From Clostridia bacterium (GTDB taxonomy: Bacteria; Bacillota; Clostridia; Oscillospirales; CAG-272), in contig JAFTXO010000051.1 in assembly GCA_017461765.1 (NCBI GenBank), forward strand, positions 1-52,668: a stretch of DNA of 52,668 nucleotides, written 5' to 3'. Position numbers and translations under genes: made by a program. This document shows, piece by piece, positions 1 through 8,968 of this stretch. How positions within the stretch are numbered: position 1 is the stretch's first letter; every line of letters begins with the position of its first letter. The notes under the pieces were generated by a model. That model was not told the origin of the DNA and ran no database searches. It worked only from the letters and a program-made list of their open reading frames with translations.

Positions 1-55
1 CTAATTTTTCTTCTTTTGAGTGATATGTATTTGTACCACCTTTTGGTCGTCCCAT
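1..55 (-). CDS. IS3-type transposase OrfA, N-terminus only (cut by window edge)
   Basis: On the minus strand an ATG at 55-53 opens a frame reading MGRPKGGTNTYHSKEEKL up to the window edge. This start is typical of the small helix-turn-helix OrfA protein of IS3-family elements in Clostridia, which binds the element ends and is fused to OrfB by frameshifting. An AGGAAGG ribosome binding site lies just upstream (about 66-76) and an extended -10, TGGTATAAT, at about 78-87. Only 18 codons are visible, so the family call rests on the start motif and on the terminal-type inverted repeat beside it. Confidence 0.6.
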   Translation of the reverse strand, partial: MGRPKGGTNTYHSKEEKL

Positions 56-93
56 TTCTTTCACCTTCCTTTCTTTTATTATACCATAGAAAA

Positions 94-125
94 ATGGTAG
101 ACACCGCTTTTTTAGTGTCTACCAT
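94..125. repeat. Perfect inverted repeat, probable IS terminus
   Basis: ATGGTAGACAC (94-104) is matched by its exact complement GTGTCTACCAT (115-125) around a 10-nt loop. In the transposase direction the putative element begins with TG at position 124, as IS3-family ends usually do. The hairpin could also stop transcripts coming from the esterase gene, whose stop codon is 2 nt away. Confidence 0.6.
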
Positions 126-127
126 CA

Positions 128-1042
128 TTATATCATCTTATGTAATCCAAGATGCTTCTTTTTTATTATCTTCTTTTTTTCCTTGAACTCCTTGAATATC
201 TCCTCAGCTACCCAAGCATTGGTTTTGCCTGTGTAGTGAATAAGATCCCAACGGAAAAGATTTTTATCCCACGCATTCGGGTCGTAATGAGGAGCATTCA
301 GCGGCTCGAAGGTCGTGGTTTTGGTCTGCTCATTCGCAAGCTGCTCGAATATATCGTTCATATATTCCATAGCCTTCAAGTGTCCGCCTGTGGGATCCTC
401 CTTCATCATAGCATCGACATACGGCATTCTGTGAAGGGTGATCGGCACTTCGTAGCCTATTGCCTCTCTTAAGCCTGCAAAAAAGCGCTTATACATATTT
501 TTAAGATCGAGATTTACGATATCAAGACCGTAATTTCTTTCTTCCTCGCCGCCGCGCCAGTGAAGTCCGACGAATTCCGGCTCAAGAGAGCAATCTTCAA
601 GATGCTTTTTAAGAAGCTTTAAAATATGAACCGTAAACGGATAAAGTGAAATATCAACGTCTCCCAGCTTGCCCGGAATAAGCTTTCTTGCCCTATCGGG
701 ATGCCACATTCCGTAAAGTCCCTGCGCTCCTATCGAAATATGGATCACGTAAAGATCAGGGAGCTGAGCCTTGTTTCCGCTATCTATCTCATCCTGCCAA
801 AGACGCGCAAGACAGTTTGCAACGGAATAAGTATTATCCTGAGTTTCGGCAAGGTTCATACCGAAGCTTGTGTATCCCGAAAATTTAAGCTTCTCCGTAT
901 CAAACGATTGGTTCGGCTCTCTGTTTAAGCCCCATACATTTTTAAGAGGCTCTTTTATAATATCCTTTTCGTCCATCGGCATTGCGTGCCCCGTTGCGTT
1001 TGACTGACCGAAAAGCATAAATATTGCTACTTTATTTGACAT
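128..1042 (-). CDS. SGNH-hydrolase-like carbohydrate esterase (SASA family)
   Basis: This 304-residue protein resembles the sialate O-acetylesterase/CE6-type SGNH hydrolases that remove acetyl groups from sugars. The N-terminal FGQSN (near residue 11) carries the expected nucleophile serine, LHWRGGEEE (near 162) matches the block III region, and DLIHYT near 267 supplies the Asp-x-x-His pair. There is no signal peptide, so it is probably cytoplasmic. Its ATG follows the stop of the upstream membrane protein by one base, and an ACGGAGAA ribosome binding site lies inside that gene, so the two are co-translated. The lysine-rich C-terminus ends directly at the IS-like repeat; whether the original 3' end was changed by the insertion cannot be told. 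The substrate is unknown. Confidence 0.7.
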   Translation of the reverse strand: MSNKVAIFMLFGQSNATGHAMPMDEKDIIKEPLKNVWGLNREPNQSFDTEKLKFSGYTSFGMNLAETQDNTYSVANCLARLWQDEIDSGNKAQLPDLYVIHISIGAQGLYGMWHPDRARKLIPGKLGDVDISLYPFTVHILKLLKKHLEDCSLEPEFVGLHWRGGEEERNYGLDIVNLDLKNMYKRFFAGLREAIGYEVPITLHRMPYVDAMMKEDPTGGHLKAMEYMNDIFEQLANEQTKTTTFEPLNAPHYDPNAWDKNLFRWDLIHYTGKTNAWVAEEIFKEFKEKKKIIKKKHLGLHKMI

Positions 1043-1043
1043 A

Positions 1044-3056
1044 TCAATTCTCCGTTTCGATTTTTTTCTTATTTTTTATTTTTATCTTATTCTTTATTGG
1101 CGTTTCCATAATTACCGCGTAGCAAAGCGCGCCCACGGTAACTATTATGCTGAGAACGGTAAATACCTTCGATATTTTTCTAAGAGTCGTGCCCTCGTAC
1201 TCCGTCGTTACTCTGTAGCTTCCCGCTTCAAGGCGGAATGAAACGAGTCCGTCGGTGTTTTCGCCGTCAAGCGTGATCTCTTCTCCGTTTTCGGAAAGCG
1301 CGCTTATCTTATATCCCGGATAATAGAAAAGCGGAAGCTGTATGAGCGAATCCTCGCTTAGCTCAATGCTCATATCGTATTCGGGAGCGAAGCATTCGTT
1401 TACATTTATCTTTCCTTTTCCGTCAAGAATTACGGGCTTTAAGGAATAATCCTCGTATTTATCGAGCGAATAAGGTATTTTTGTTTTGATAGAGTAATAG
1501 AGCGAGCGATAATGCTCGGGAGTATATTCGTCATCGAAAAATACCTGCGGGCAGTATTCCTTATTAAATCCGATCGCGCTGCTACGATCAAAATAGCTTT
1601 CGGATATCTCGCTCTCCCAAACACCCGCGATCCTTTTTTCAATAAACGCCATATTTCCGACAGACAAAAATCCAACAAACACGGCAAGAGCGCAAATAGC
1701 CGTTCTTTTATTTGCATAGTAATAAGCTACAATTCCCACAAGCACCGATACAAAAAGCTGTACAAGCGACCAAACGCGCCACGGGAACTGGATATTTCTC
1801 ATCATCTGGGGAACGATCTTCCACACCCACGCTTCTCTCATTATATAGAAAAGAAGGACTATCATACCGATTGAGAACCAGAAAAGCGTGTTCTTATATA
1901 TTTTGTCCTCGGTTTCCTTTGCCTTCGTATACGATAAAAATGCGTACAAAAGATAGAAAACGATCGCCCCGAGATATATTTCAAACCGTCTTGCAGTGAT
2001 TGATACCGTTACAAATAAAACGACGCCCGATATAAGAAGATGAAAATATTTGAGCTTGTCTATTCTTGAAAGAAGTCTATCGGCAATAACACAGAGCGCA
2101 CAGCCGAGAATGAACATAATAATTCCGGAGAACAAAAACGATGTGGAAACCTTCTTGTTATTCAACCATATAAGATTTAAAAATCCTGAATAATTCCATT
2201 CCTCGCCTACTCTTGTGACGACCTCCTCGGCATTCGTCCACATTCTTACCTCGTCGCTTATATTGTAAAGATCGGTAGCCATAAGCTCCATCTGAGAAAA
2301 CAGAGCTATCGAGCTTATACCGATAAGCAAAACCACCGAGCTTGCGCCGTAAATTATATATTTCTTGTTTTTCAAAAGCTTTATTATAGCCGGAAGCTTT
2401 GCCAAAAGATATAAAATTCCCGCAATAAAAGCATAAAGCGCGGTTATATTATGTGAAAGATATAAAAGCGCACCGCCCGCGATGACCTCAACAAACGGAA
2501 TTATCTTTATTTCCTTATCAAAGTGAGTTATATCGTAAAGTCCCATAAAGAAAAGCGGTATAAACAAAAACGAAAACGCCTCAGCAAAGGCAAGACGGCA
2601 AAACGCGTCGAAAAGGCGGTATGGATAAAGTATATAGCAAGCTGCGGAAAGAAGCGAGGCTATCTTATTTCCCTTTGAAAAATGAATTGCAAAGCGATAC
2701 ATAAATACGCCCGATACGAATACCGACAGAACGAGTGTTACCTTATAAGCACTCATGAGCGACACTCCAAAAACATTTAAAATGAGCGCCATGATAACTA
2801 CGGTAAGGTGTGAAAGCGGTGAATAAAACAGTCCTCCGCCAGAGCCGAGTCCCATAGCGAGATTTCCGCTTATCGCGCTGAAGCCCTCTCCGTCAAGAAC
2901 GCTTTTATACTTATCGAGAATATTCGCCATATGAAACCAATAATCGTCGCCTACGTTAAGTCCGTCGTGTAAAACGAGTTGAGCTCCTATTCTGGCAAAT
3001 ATATAAATTAATATGTAAGGAATTGCTTTTTTGAATATATTTATTGCTTTTTCCAT
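1044..3056 (-). CDS. Polytopic GT-C-like membrane protein
   Basis: A 670-residue protein with about a dozen hydrophobic helices followed by an extracytoplasmic C-terminal region (about 480-625) and a final helix before a lysine-rich tail. Near residue 37 it has GDDYWFHMANI, like the acidic motif in the first outer loop of GT-C glycosyltransferases (lipid-phosphate-sugar dependent), and the overall plan resembles the YfhO / 6-pyruvoyl-tetrahydropterin-synthase-related membrane proteins. It is first in a two-gene operon with the esterase, suggesting a sugar polymer that is both transferred and deacetylated; that is inference. The start is supported by an AGAGGT site upstream of the ATG. Confidence 0.6.
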   Translation of the reverse strand: MEKAINIFKKAIPYILIYIFARIGAQLVLHDGLNVGDDYWFHMANILDKYKSVLDGEGFSAISGNLAMGLGSGGGLFYSPLSHLTVVIMALILNVFGVSLMSAYKVTLVLSVFVSGVFMYRFAIHFSKGNKIASLLSAACYILYPYRLFDAFCRLAFAEAFSFLFIPLFFMGLYDITHFDKEIKIIPFVEVIAGGALLYLSHNITALYAFIAGILYLLAKLPAIIKLLKNKKYIIYGASSVVLLIGISSIALFSQMELMATDLYNISDEVRMWTNAEEVVTRVGEEWNYSGFLNLIWLNNKKVSTSFLFSGIIMFILGCALCVIADRLLSRIDKLKYFHLLISGVVLFVTVSITARRFEIYLGAIVFYLLYAFLSYTKAKETEDKIYKNTLFWFSIGMIVLLFYIMREAWVWKIVPQMMRNIQFPWRVWSLVQLFVSVLVGIVAYYYANKRTAICALAVFVGFLSVGNMAFIEKRIAGVWESEISESYFDRSSAIGFNKEYCPQVFFDDEYTPEHYRSLYYSIKTKIPYSLDKYEDYSLKPVILDGKGKINVNECFAPEYDMSIELSEDSLIQLPLFYYPGYKISALSENGEEITLDGENTDGLVSFRLEAGSYRVTTEYEGTTLRKISKVFTVLSIIVTVGALCYAVIMETPIKNKIKIKNKKKIETEN

Positions 3057-3085
3057 ACTGACCTCTTTTTACTTATTTCATCTCA

Positions 3086-3114
3086 ATTATATACCAAACA
3101 ATAGGTTTTGTCAA
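3086..3114 (-). promoter_or_regulatory. Vegetative promoter for the GT-C/esterase operon
   Basis: On the minus strand TTGACA (3114-3109) and TATAAT (3091-3086) are separated by exactly 17 bp, 30 bp before the start codon. Both hexamers match the sigma-A consensus fully. Confidence 0.8.
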
Positions 3115-3124
3115 CTTCATATTG

Positions 3125-3189
3125 TTAAAGCTTTTTAACATAGATTTAACATAGAAGCGGTTACAGATTTTACATACATACGGTATTAT
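3125..3189 (+). promoter_or_regulatory. Pho-box-like direct repeats and promoter of the phosphate symporter
   Basis: TTAAAG (3125-3130), TTAACA (3135-3140) and TTAACA (3146-3151) repeat with 10-11-bp periodicity, followed by looser copies TTACAG (3161) and TTACAT (3170). A -10-like TATTAT sits at 3184-3189 without a good -35. In Bacillus, PhoP binds repeats of TT(A/T/C)ACA with short spacers at activated promoters lacking a -35. The location before a phosphate transporter fits this, but regulation is inferred. Confidence 0.55.
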
Positions 3190-3235
3190 GGATGTGAATG
3201 ACTAAATAAAATTTACTTTCAGGAGGAATTGTTAA

Positions 3236-4993
3236 ATGGATTGGAAGGATATTTTAACGCTTGTCGGCGGTCTTTGCCTGTTCCTTTTCGGTATGAACGT
3301 AATGGGCGAGGGACTTGAGAAAAGCGCAGGAAATCAGCTTAAATCAATCTTAAGTAAATTCACATCTAACCCTATAAAGGGCTTTATTCTCGGCGCGGGC
3401 GTCACTGCTGTTATTCAAAGCTCCTCGGCTACGACGGTTATGCTCGTCGGCTTTGTTAACTCAGGTATTCTCTCTCTTGCCGGAGCTATTCCGATTATTA
3501 TGGGCGCTAACGTCGGTACAACAATCACCGCATGGCTTCTTTCACTCACAGGCGTTGAGGGCAGCGGCTGGCTCGAAATATTCAAGCCGTCAACCTTTAC
3601 TCCTATCCTTGCTCTTCTCGGCGTAGTTCTTTATGTGTTTATGAAAAACCCGAAAAGAAAGGATATCGGTCTTATCCTTCTTGGCTTTGCTACTCTTATT
3701 TACGGTATGGACATTATGTCAGGTTCTGTTGCGGGACTCAAGGATGTTCCCGAATTTGCAGAGCTCTTTGTTAAGTTTCAAAATCCGCTCCTCGGTGTTC
3801 TTGTCGGTACTTTGGTTACGGCTATTATTCAAAGCTCGTCCGCCTCTGTCGGCATTTTACAAGCTCTTTCCTCAACAGGAAAAGTGTCCTTCGGTGCGGC
3901 TATACCGATCATCATGGGTCAGAACATCGGTACGTGCGTAACTGCTCTTATCTCATCAGTGGGAGCTAACAAAAACGCAAAGCGCGTTGCGGTAGTTCAT
4001 CTTTCCTTCAATATTATAGGTACTGCTATAATGCTCTCGCTCTTCTACGGTGCAAACGCAATTTTCGATTTCACATTTATAAACGACAATATCGACGAAA
4101 AATGGATCGCTATCATTCACTCTCTCTTTAATGTTGGATGTACGGCAATTCTTCTTCCGTTCTGCAAGGCACTTCAAAAGCTTGCGTTCCTTATCGTTCC
4201 CGAAAAATCCGCAAACGACGAAAAGTATACTCTTTTCGACAACCGTCTTCTCTCAACACCGAGTATCGCTATTGAAAGAGCTCGTACGGTTGCTATTGAT
4301 ATGGCTCATCTTTCTTCGACATCTCTTCACAGATCCTTCGCTCTTATCGAAAACGGCTATGACAAAAAAACTATCGATAAGATCTTTAAGGAAGAGGGCG
4401 AGGTTGACACCTACGAGGACGAGATAGGCTCTTACCTTGTAAAAATAACGAGTCAGGATCTTACGCAAAACGACAGCCATGAGGTTACAAAGCTTCTTCA
4501 TATGATCGGTGATTTTGAAAGACTGAGTGACCACGCAATAAACGTGGCTGAAAGCATTCAAGAGCTTCACGACAAGGATCTTTCCTTCTCCGACAAGGCA
4601 AAGGAAGAGCTTGGAGTTATGGTAAAGGCTATTGATGAGATACTTGATATCTCAATGAAAGCATTCGAGGAAAACAACATCGATCTTGCTATGAAGGTTG
4701 AACCCCTTGAGCAGGTTATCGACTCTCTTCAGACGGTTATCAAGACAAATCATATAGGACGTCTTAAAAACAGTGAATGTACGATAGAGCTTGGATTTAT
4801 CCTCTCTGATCTTCTCACAAACCTTGAAAGAATATCGGATCACTGCTCCAATATCGCAAACTGCGTTATAGAGATCTCTCATAACAGTCTCGGTATGCAC
4901 GGCTACAAAAAATCCTTGCGCGCAGGTGACGATCTTTACGATAGCTATTTTGCGGAATACTCCGACAAGTACGCTTTAAATCTTGAGTTTTAA
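3236..4993 (+). CDS. Na/Pi cotransporter family protein with PhoU-like tail
   Basis: A 585-residue inner-membrane protein that imports (or exports) phosphate with sodium. It has the inverted duplication of the NptA/YjbB/SLC34 family: QSSSAT near residue 62 with IIMGANVGTT, and QSSSAS near 200 with IIMGQNIGTC. Transmembrane helices fill residues 1-320. The C-terminal 230 residues are helical and PhoU-like, with HEVTKLLHMIGDFERLSDHA and ERISDHCSNIA. An AGGAGG site lies 9 nt before the ATG. The gene stands alone between its own promoter with Pho-box-like repeats and a strong terminator. Confidence 0.92.
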   Translation: MDWKDILTLVGGLCLFLFGMNVMGEGLEKSAGNQLKSILSKFTSNPIKGFILGAGVTAVIQSSSATTVMLVGFVNSGILSLAGAIPIIMGANVGTTITAWLLSLTGVEGSGWLEIFKPSTFTPILALLGVVLYVFMKNPKRKDIGLILLGFATLIYGMDIMSGSVAGLKDVPEFAELFVKFQNPLLGVLVGTLVTAIIQSSSASVGILQALSSTGKVSFGAAIPIIMGQNIGTCVTALISSVGANKNAKRVAVVHLSFNIIGTAIMLSLFYGANAIFDFTFINDNIDEKWIAIIHSLFNVGCTAILLPFCKALQKLAFLIVPEKSANDEKYTLFDNRLLSTPSIAIERARTVAIDMAHLSSTSLHRSFALIENGYDKKTIDKIFKEEGEVDTYEDEIGSYLVKITSQDLTQNDSHEVTKLLHMIGDFERLSDHAINVAESIQELHDKDLSFSDKAKEELGVMVKAIDEILDISMKAFEENNIDLAMKVEPLEQVIDSLQTVIKTNHIGRLKNSECTIELGFILSDLLTNLERISDHCSNIANCVIEISHNSLGMHGYKKSLRAGDDLYDSYFAEYSDKYALNLEF

Positions 4994-5002
4994 TATATTC
5001 AG

Positions 5003-5033
5003 ACAGAAGATGCGATTGCATCTTCTGTTTTTC
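5003..5033 (+). terminator. Intrinsic terminator after the Na/Pi symporter
   Basis: ACAGAAGATGC (5003-5013) pairs perfectly with GCATCTTCTGT (5018-5028) around a GATT loop and is followed by a T-run. Confidence 0.9.
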
Positions 5034-5112
5034 TATTCTCCTCTCGTTGTTGATTTTGCACAAATTTTTATAAGTTATTTAGTTAAATATATACAAAATG
5101 TTTAAAAGGTAC

Positions 5113-5141
5113 TTGAAATATATATTTATATGTGCTAAAAT
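5113..5141 (+). promoter_or_regulatory. Promoter of the EF-G-like gene
   Basis: TTGAAA (5113-5118), a 17-bp spacer and TAAAAT (5136-5141), 60 bp before the start codon. Confidence 0.7.
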
Positions 5142-5200
5142 TTAAGTATGATGTGATTTTTCTATTGCATTTACAAAATATATATTGAAGGAGAACTTTT

Positions 5201-7273
5201 ATGGAAAAGGTTTATACGAAAAGTATTCGTAATGTTGCGTTACTCGGTCACGGTGGCTCGGGAAAGACTTCTCTTGCCGAATCTATGCTTTTTATTTCAA
5301 GACTTACGGACCGTCTTGGCACGATAGCTGACGGAAATACCGTATGCGACTATGATCCCGAAGAAATCAAAAGAGGTTGCTCCATCTCCGCTTCCTGCGC
5401 TCCTATGCTCTGGAACGGTACTAAGATAAATATTCTCGACACTCCCGGATTTTTCGATTTTGAGGGTGAGGCAAGACAGTGCGTAAGAGTTGCCGATGCG
5501 GCTATAATCGTCGTTGACGGCAAGGCGGGCATTGAGGTAGGAACTGAGCTTGCATGGAATTTGGCTACCGAGGCTAACATTCCCAAGGCTTTCTTTATCA
5601 ATAATTTCGACGATCCCGATGCAAGATTTTATAAGGTATTCGGTGCAATAAGAGAAAAATACGGTCTTAACGTTTGTCCTATTCAGATCCCGATCATCGA
5701 CGGCGACACCGTTATCGGCTTTGCCAACCTTATAGAAATGTGCGTTTACACCTTCGAGCGTATCACGGGTGAATATGCAAAGAGCGCTATTCCCGACAAG
5801 TTTATGGACGTTTGTACGGAATATCATAACATCTTGCTTGAGGCTATCGCGCAAACGAGCGAGGAGCTTATGAATAAGTTCTTCAACGAGGAGGAGATCT
5901 CGCGTTTCGAAGCTCTTGAAGCTATACATAACGGCATCATAACAGGCGATATAGTTCCCGTATTCTGCGGCTCTGCAGTTAAGAACTGGGGTATAAAGAC
6001 CTTCCTTGACACGATTGCCGAGTCCTTCCCGCGTCCTTTGGCAAGAAAGGTAGAGCATCTTGTTGACGCTGACGGAAATATTACCGAAACTCCTATTGAT
6101 ATGGACAGCTCAGATACATCTATTTTTGTATTCAAAACCCTTGCCGATCCGTTCGTTGGTAAGATATCCTTCTTCAAGGTAATGAACGGTGAGCTTAACA
6201 AGGATACAGTGCTTCGCAACACACGCACCGGCGCTTTGGAAAAATTCGCGAAGATGTTTATGATGCGCGGCAAGCGTCAGATCGAGATCGACGGCTTCTG
6301 CTGCGGAGATATCGGCGCTACGGCAAAGCTTTCAAATACGAATACAAACGACACTCTGACTACTCTTCAGGGTGATATCAAATACGAGCCTATCAAATTC
6401 CCGCGTCCTTATATGACAATGGCTATAACGCCGAAAACAAAGGGCGACGAGGATAAGATCTCCTCGGGTATTTCAAGACTTCTTGAGGAAGATCCTACTC
6501 TTAAATACGAAAATAACTCGGAAACGAAGCAGCTTACCATTTCAGGTCTTGGAGATATCCACCTTGATGTTATGGTATCAAAGCTCCAGAATCGCTTTGG
6601 CGTTGCTGTCGAGCTTAAAAAGCCGAAGATCGCTTACAGAGAAACTATCAAAAAATCGGTAGATGTTGAAGGTAAGCATAAGAAGCAATCGGGCGGCAGC
6701 GGTCAGTACGGACACGTTAAGATCAAATTTGCTCCCGGCGAGGACGAGGGTCTTACATTTACGACGAGCGTAGTCGGCGGTGCGGTTCCGAAGAATTACT
6801 TCCCCGCTGTTGAGGCAGGTCTTAAGGACTGTATGCAAAAGGGCGTTTTAGCAGGATATCCTATGGTAAATCTCGCGGCTAACCTCTATGACGGCTCTTA
6901 CCACGACGTTGACTCGAACGAAATATCCTTCAAGCTTGCGGCAGGTATTGCTTACCGTGACGGTATCGCAAAGGCAAATCCCGTTCTTTTAGAACCGATA
7001 GGCGAGCTTAAGGTAACAGTTCCGGAAAACTACGTTGGTGATGTTATAGGCGATCTTAACAAGCGCAGAGGAAAGGTTATGGGTATCGAGCCGTCCGAAA
7101 ACGGTGATTCTCAGATCGTTCTTGCCGAAGTTCCCTTCTCCGAAATGGCTGAATACGTTATCGACCTTCGTGCATCGACACAGGGCAGAGGCAGATTCGA
7201 CTTTGACTTCATAAAATACGAGGAAGTTCCCTCAAGCATAGCAGAAAAGGTTATTGCCGAGGCCAACAAATAA
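5201..7273 (+). CDS. Elongation factor G-like translational GTPase (EF-G2 type)
   Basis: At 690 residues this has the full EF-G length and domain order: GTPase domain (1-280), domain II (about 305-390), domains III to V. The P-loop GHGGSGKT is at 16-23 and RGCSIS replaces the usual switch I RGITI. Two hallmark positions differ from canonical EF-G: DTPGFFDF has Phe where the catalytic His of DTPGHVDF lies, and INNFDD stands where NKxD guanine recognition is expected. Such changes are seen in the second EF-G-like paralogues of Gram-positive bacteria. No rpsL, rpsG or tuf genes are near, as expected for a paralogue. The role is probably a ribosome-associated accessory one; sure of the family, not of the function. 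Confidence 0.85.
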   Translation: MEKVYTKSIRNVALLGHGGSGKTSLAESMLFISRLTDRLGTIADGNTVCDYDPEEIKRGCSISASCAPMLWNGTKINILDTPGFFDFEGEARQCVRVADAAIIVVDGKAGIEVGTELAWNLATEANIPKAFFINNFDDPDARFYKVFGAIREKYGLNVCPIQIPIIDGDTVIGFANLIEMCVYTFERITGEYAKSAIPDKFMDVCTEYHNILLEAIAQTSEELMNKFFNEEEISRFEALEAIHNGIITGDIVPVFCGSAVKNWGIKTFLDTIAESFPRPLARKVEHLVDADGNITETPIDMDSSDTSIFVFKTLADPFVGKISFFKVMNGELNKDTVLRNTRTGALEKFAKMFMMRGKRQIEIDGFCCGDIGATAKLSNTNTNDTLTTLQGDIKYEPIKFPRPYMTMAITPKTKGDEDKISSGISRLLEEDPTLKYENNSETKQLTISGLGDIHLDVMVSKLQNRFGVAVELKKPKIAYRETIKKSVDVEGKHKKQSGGSGQYGHVKIKFAPGEDEGLTFTTSVVGGAVPKNYFPAVEAGLKDCMQKGVLAGYPMVNLAANLYDGSYHDVDSNEISFKLAAGIAYRDGIAKANPVLLEPIGELKVTVPENYVGDVIGDLNKRRGKVMGIEPSENGDSQIVLAEVPFSEMAEYVIDLRASTQGRGRFDFDFIKYEEVPSSIAEKVIAEANK

Positions 7274-7293
7274 TTTTAATACTTTAATCAAGC

Positions 7294-7325
7294 AAAAATC
7301 GGGTGAAAAATTCACCCGATTTTTA
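7294..7325 (+). terminator. Intrinsic terminator after the EF-G-like gene
   Basis: AAAAATCGGGTGAA (from 7294) pairs with TTCACCCGATTTTT (to 7324) around a short A-rich loop. Confidence 0.9.
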
Positions 7326-7333
7326 TTTTTCGC

Positions 7334-7363
7334 TTGACTTTTTGACTGCTTTTATGATATTCT
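7334..7363 (+). promoter_or_regulatory. Promoter of the MATE transporter gene
   Basis: TTGACT (7334-7339), 18-bp spacer and an extended -10, TGATATTCT (7355-7363). It leaves an untranslated leader of about 90 nt in which a bulged stem can form (AAAGGCTGT near 7366 with ACAGCTTT near 7398). No known riboswitch was recognised. Confidence 0.55.
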
Positions 7364-7458
7364 TAAAAGGCTGTTTTTAAAAAGCACGCATTTTTCAGAC
7401 AGCTTTGATGAAATCTATCTAAAGATTTAGCAAATACACTTGTTCAGGAGGTTTTATT

Positions 7459-8895
7459 TTGACTCAATCGGATTTTTTAGGAAAAGAAAAAATTTCTAAA
7501 CTACTTTTCAAATTTTCGATACCTTGTATAGCATCACTTCTCATAAGTGCGCTTTACAATATCGTCGATCAGATATTTATTGGCAACAGTGAGCTCGGAT
7601 ATCTCGGAAACGCCGCAACGGGAGTGGTTTTCCCGATACTTATAATAACTATGGCATTTTCCTGGTGCTACGGTGATGGAAGTGCGGCTTATTTAAGCCT
7701 TTGCCAAGGACGAAACGACACTCGCAGCGCTCACAAATGTATGGGAACTATGATAACCCTTACCTTCATAACGAGCATCGTACTTATGATCCTGTTCTTT
7801 ATTTTCGAAGATCCGCTTCTTAAAATATTCGGCGCGACCGAGGATGTTTTAGATGAAAGCGGGAACGTGATAATTCCCGGATCTATCGGTCTTGCAAAGC
7901 AATATTTCAAGATAATCGTCGGCGCTCTTGTTCCTTATATGCTCACAAACGCCATGGCAAGCGTTGTCCGTGCGGACGGAAGCCCGACATATGCTATGAT
8001 AATGACCCTTTCAGGCGCTATTATCAATATAATCCTTGACCCTGTGTTTATTTTCGGCTTTGATTGGGGCATTGAGGGCGCGGCTTACGCTACTATTATC
8101 GGTCAGTTTGTTTCCTTCGTTTTCGGAGCTTATTATTTTATAAAAAGGACAAAGAGCTTCAAGCTTACATTAAAGAGTCTTATTCCCTGCTTCAGCGTTT
8201 TCAAGCATGCTCTCGGATTTGGCGTTTCTACATTTATAACTCAGCTCTCGATTGTTGCGATATCTCTCGTTTGCAATATAATGCTTGCCACCTATGGAGC
8301 AAAAAGCGAGCTTGTTGGCTTTGACGCAAACATTCCGATCTCCGCAATAAGCATCGAAACAAAGGTATTTACCGTGATTTTAAATATTGTTGTAGGCTTA
8401 ATTCTCGGTGCTCAACCTATAATCGGCTACAACTACGGTGCAAAACGCTACGGCAGAGTAAAGGAAACTTATAAGCTCGTTATACTGCTCACTCTCGCTG
8501 TCGGTATCGTATCGACATTACTTATCGAGCTTTGCCCGCAAATACTTGTTCTTATGTTCGGTACAAACGGCTCAGATCCCGAGCTTTATATGAATTTCGC
8601 AAAGATGACATTCAGAATATTCCTATCTCTCGTTACGTTCACCTGCTTCATAAAGATATCCTCTATCTTCTTCCAAGCAGTCGGCAGACCTGTTTCCGCC
8701 ATGATCTCATCACTTTTCAGAGATATCGTATTCTTTATTCCGTTAGCGCTTATTCTTCCTAACTTTTTCGGACTTGAGGGAGTGCTTTATGCGTCACCTA
8801 TTGCAGATATATTTGCTATAATAGTCGCCGTTACGCTTAATATAAAATTCTTCAAGCACCTTAACCGATTAGAAAAGAGCTCAAAGCTTCAATAA
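7459..8895 (+). CDS. MATE family efflux transporter (TTG start)
   Basis: A 478-residue multidrug and toxin extrusion protein: twelve predicted helices in two homologous halves, opening with LLFKFSIPCIASLLISALYN and followed by VDQIFIG near residue 37, both typical of the family. MATE proteins export cationic or aromatic compounds using Na+ or H+ gradients. The start is TTG, supported by AGGAGGT ending 6 nt upstream; the next in-frame ATG would remove the first helices. Single-gene unit with its own promoter and a shared terminator with convergent truB. Substrate unknown. Confidence 0.93.
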   Translation: MTQSDFLGKEKISKLLFKFSIPCIASLLISALYNIVDQIFIGNSELGYLGNAATGVVFPILIITMAFSWCYGDGSAAYLSLCQGRNDTRSAHKCMGTMITLTFITSIVLMILFFIFEDPLLKIFGATEDVLDESGNVIIPGSIGLAKQYFKIIVGALVPYMLTNAMASVVRADGSPTYAMIMTLSGAIINIILDPVFIFGFDWGIEGAAYATIIGQFVSFVFGAYYFIKRTKSFKLTLKSLIPCFSVFKHALGFGVSTFITQLSIVAISLVCNIMLATYGAKSELVGFDANIPISAISIETKVFTVILNIVVGLILGAQPIIGYNYGAKRYGRVKETYKLVILLTLAVGIVSTLLIELCPQILVLMFGTNGSDPELYMNFAKMTFRIFLSLVTFTCFIKISSIFFQAVGRPVSAMISSLFRDIVFFIPLALILPNFFGLEGVLYASPIADIFAIIVAVTLNIKFFKHLNRLEKSSKLQ

Positions 8896-8930
8896 ATATC
8901 CACCCGCATCGCATGGTTTTCGTTTTACAA

Positions 8931-8968
8931 TAATCAAAAATCCCGACACATGTCGGGATTTTTGATTA
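8931..8968. terminator. Bidirectional terminator between the MATE gene and truB
   Basis: Perfect 18-bp arms (8931-8948 and 8951-8968) around a 2-nt centre, with A-rich and T-rich flanks on both sides. The truB stop codon (8968-8966) is inside the right arm. Confidence 0.93.

Noticed and set aside
5201-7273. Ribosomal protection (TetM-type) tetracycline resistance
   Set aside because: Domain lengths and the switch II and guanine motifs fit EF-G-like paralogues better, and there is no resistance context.
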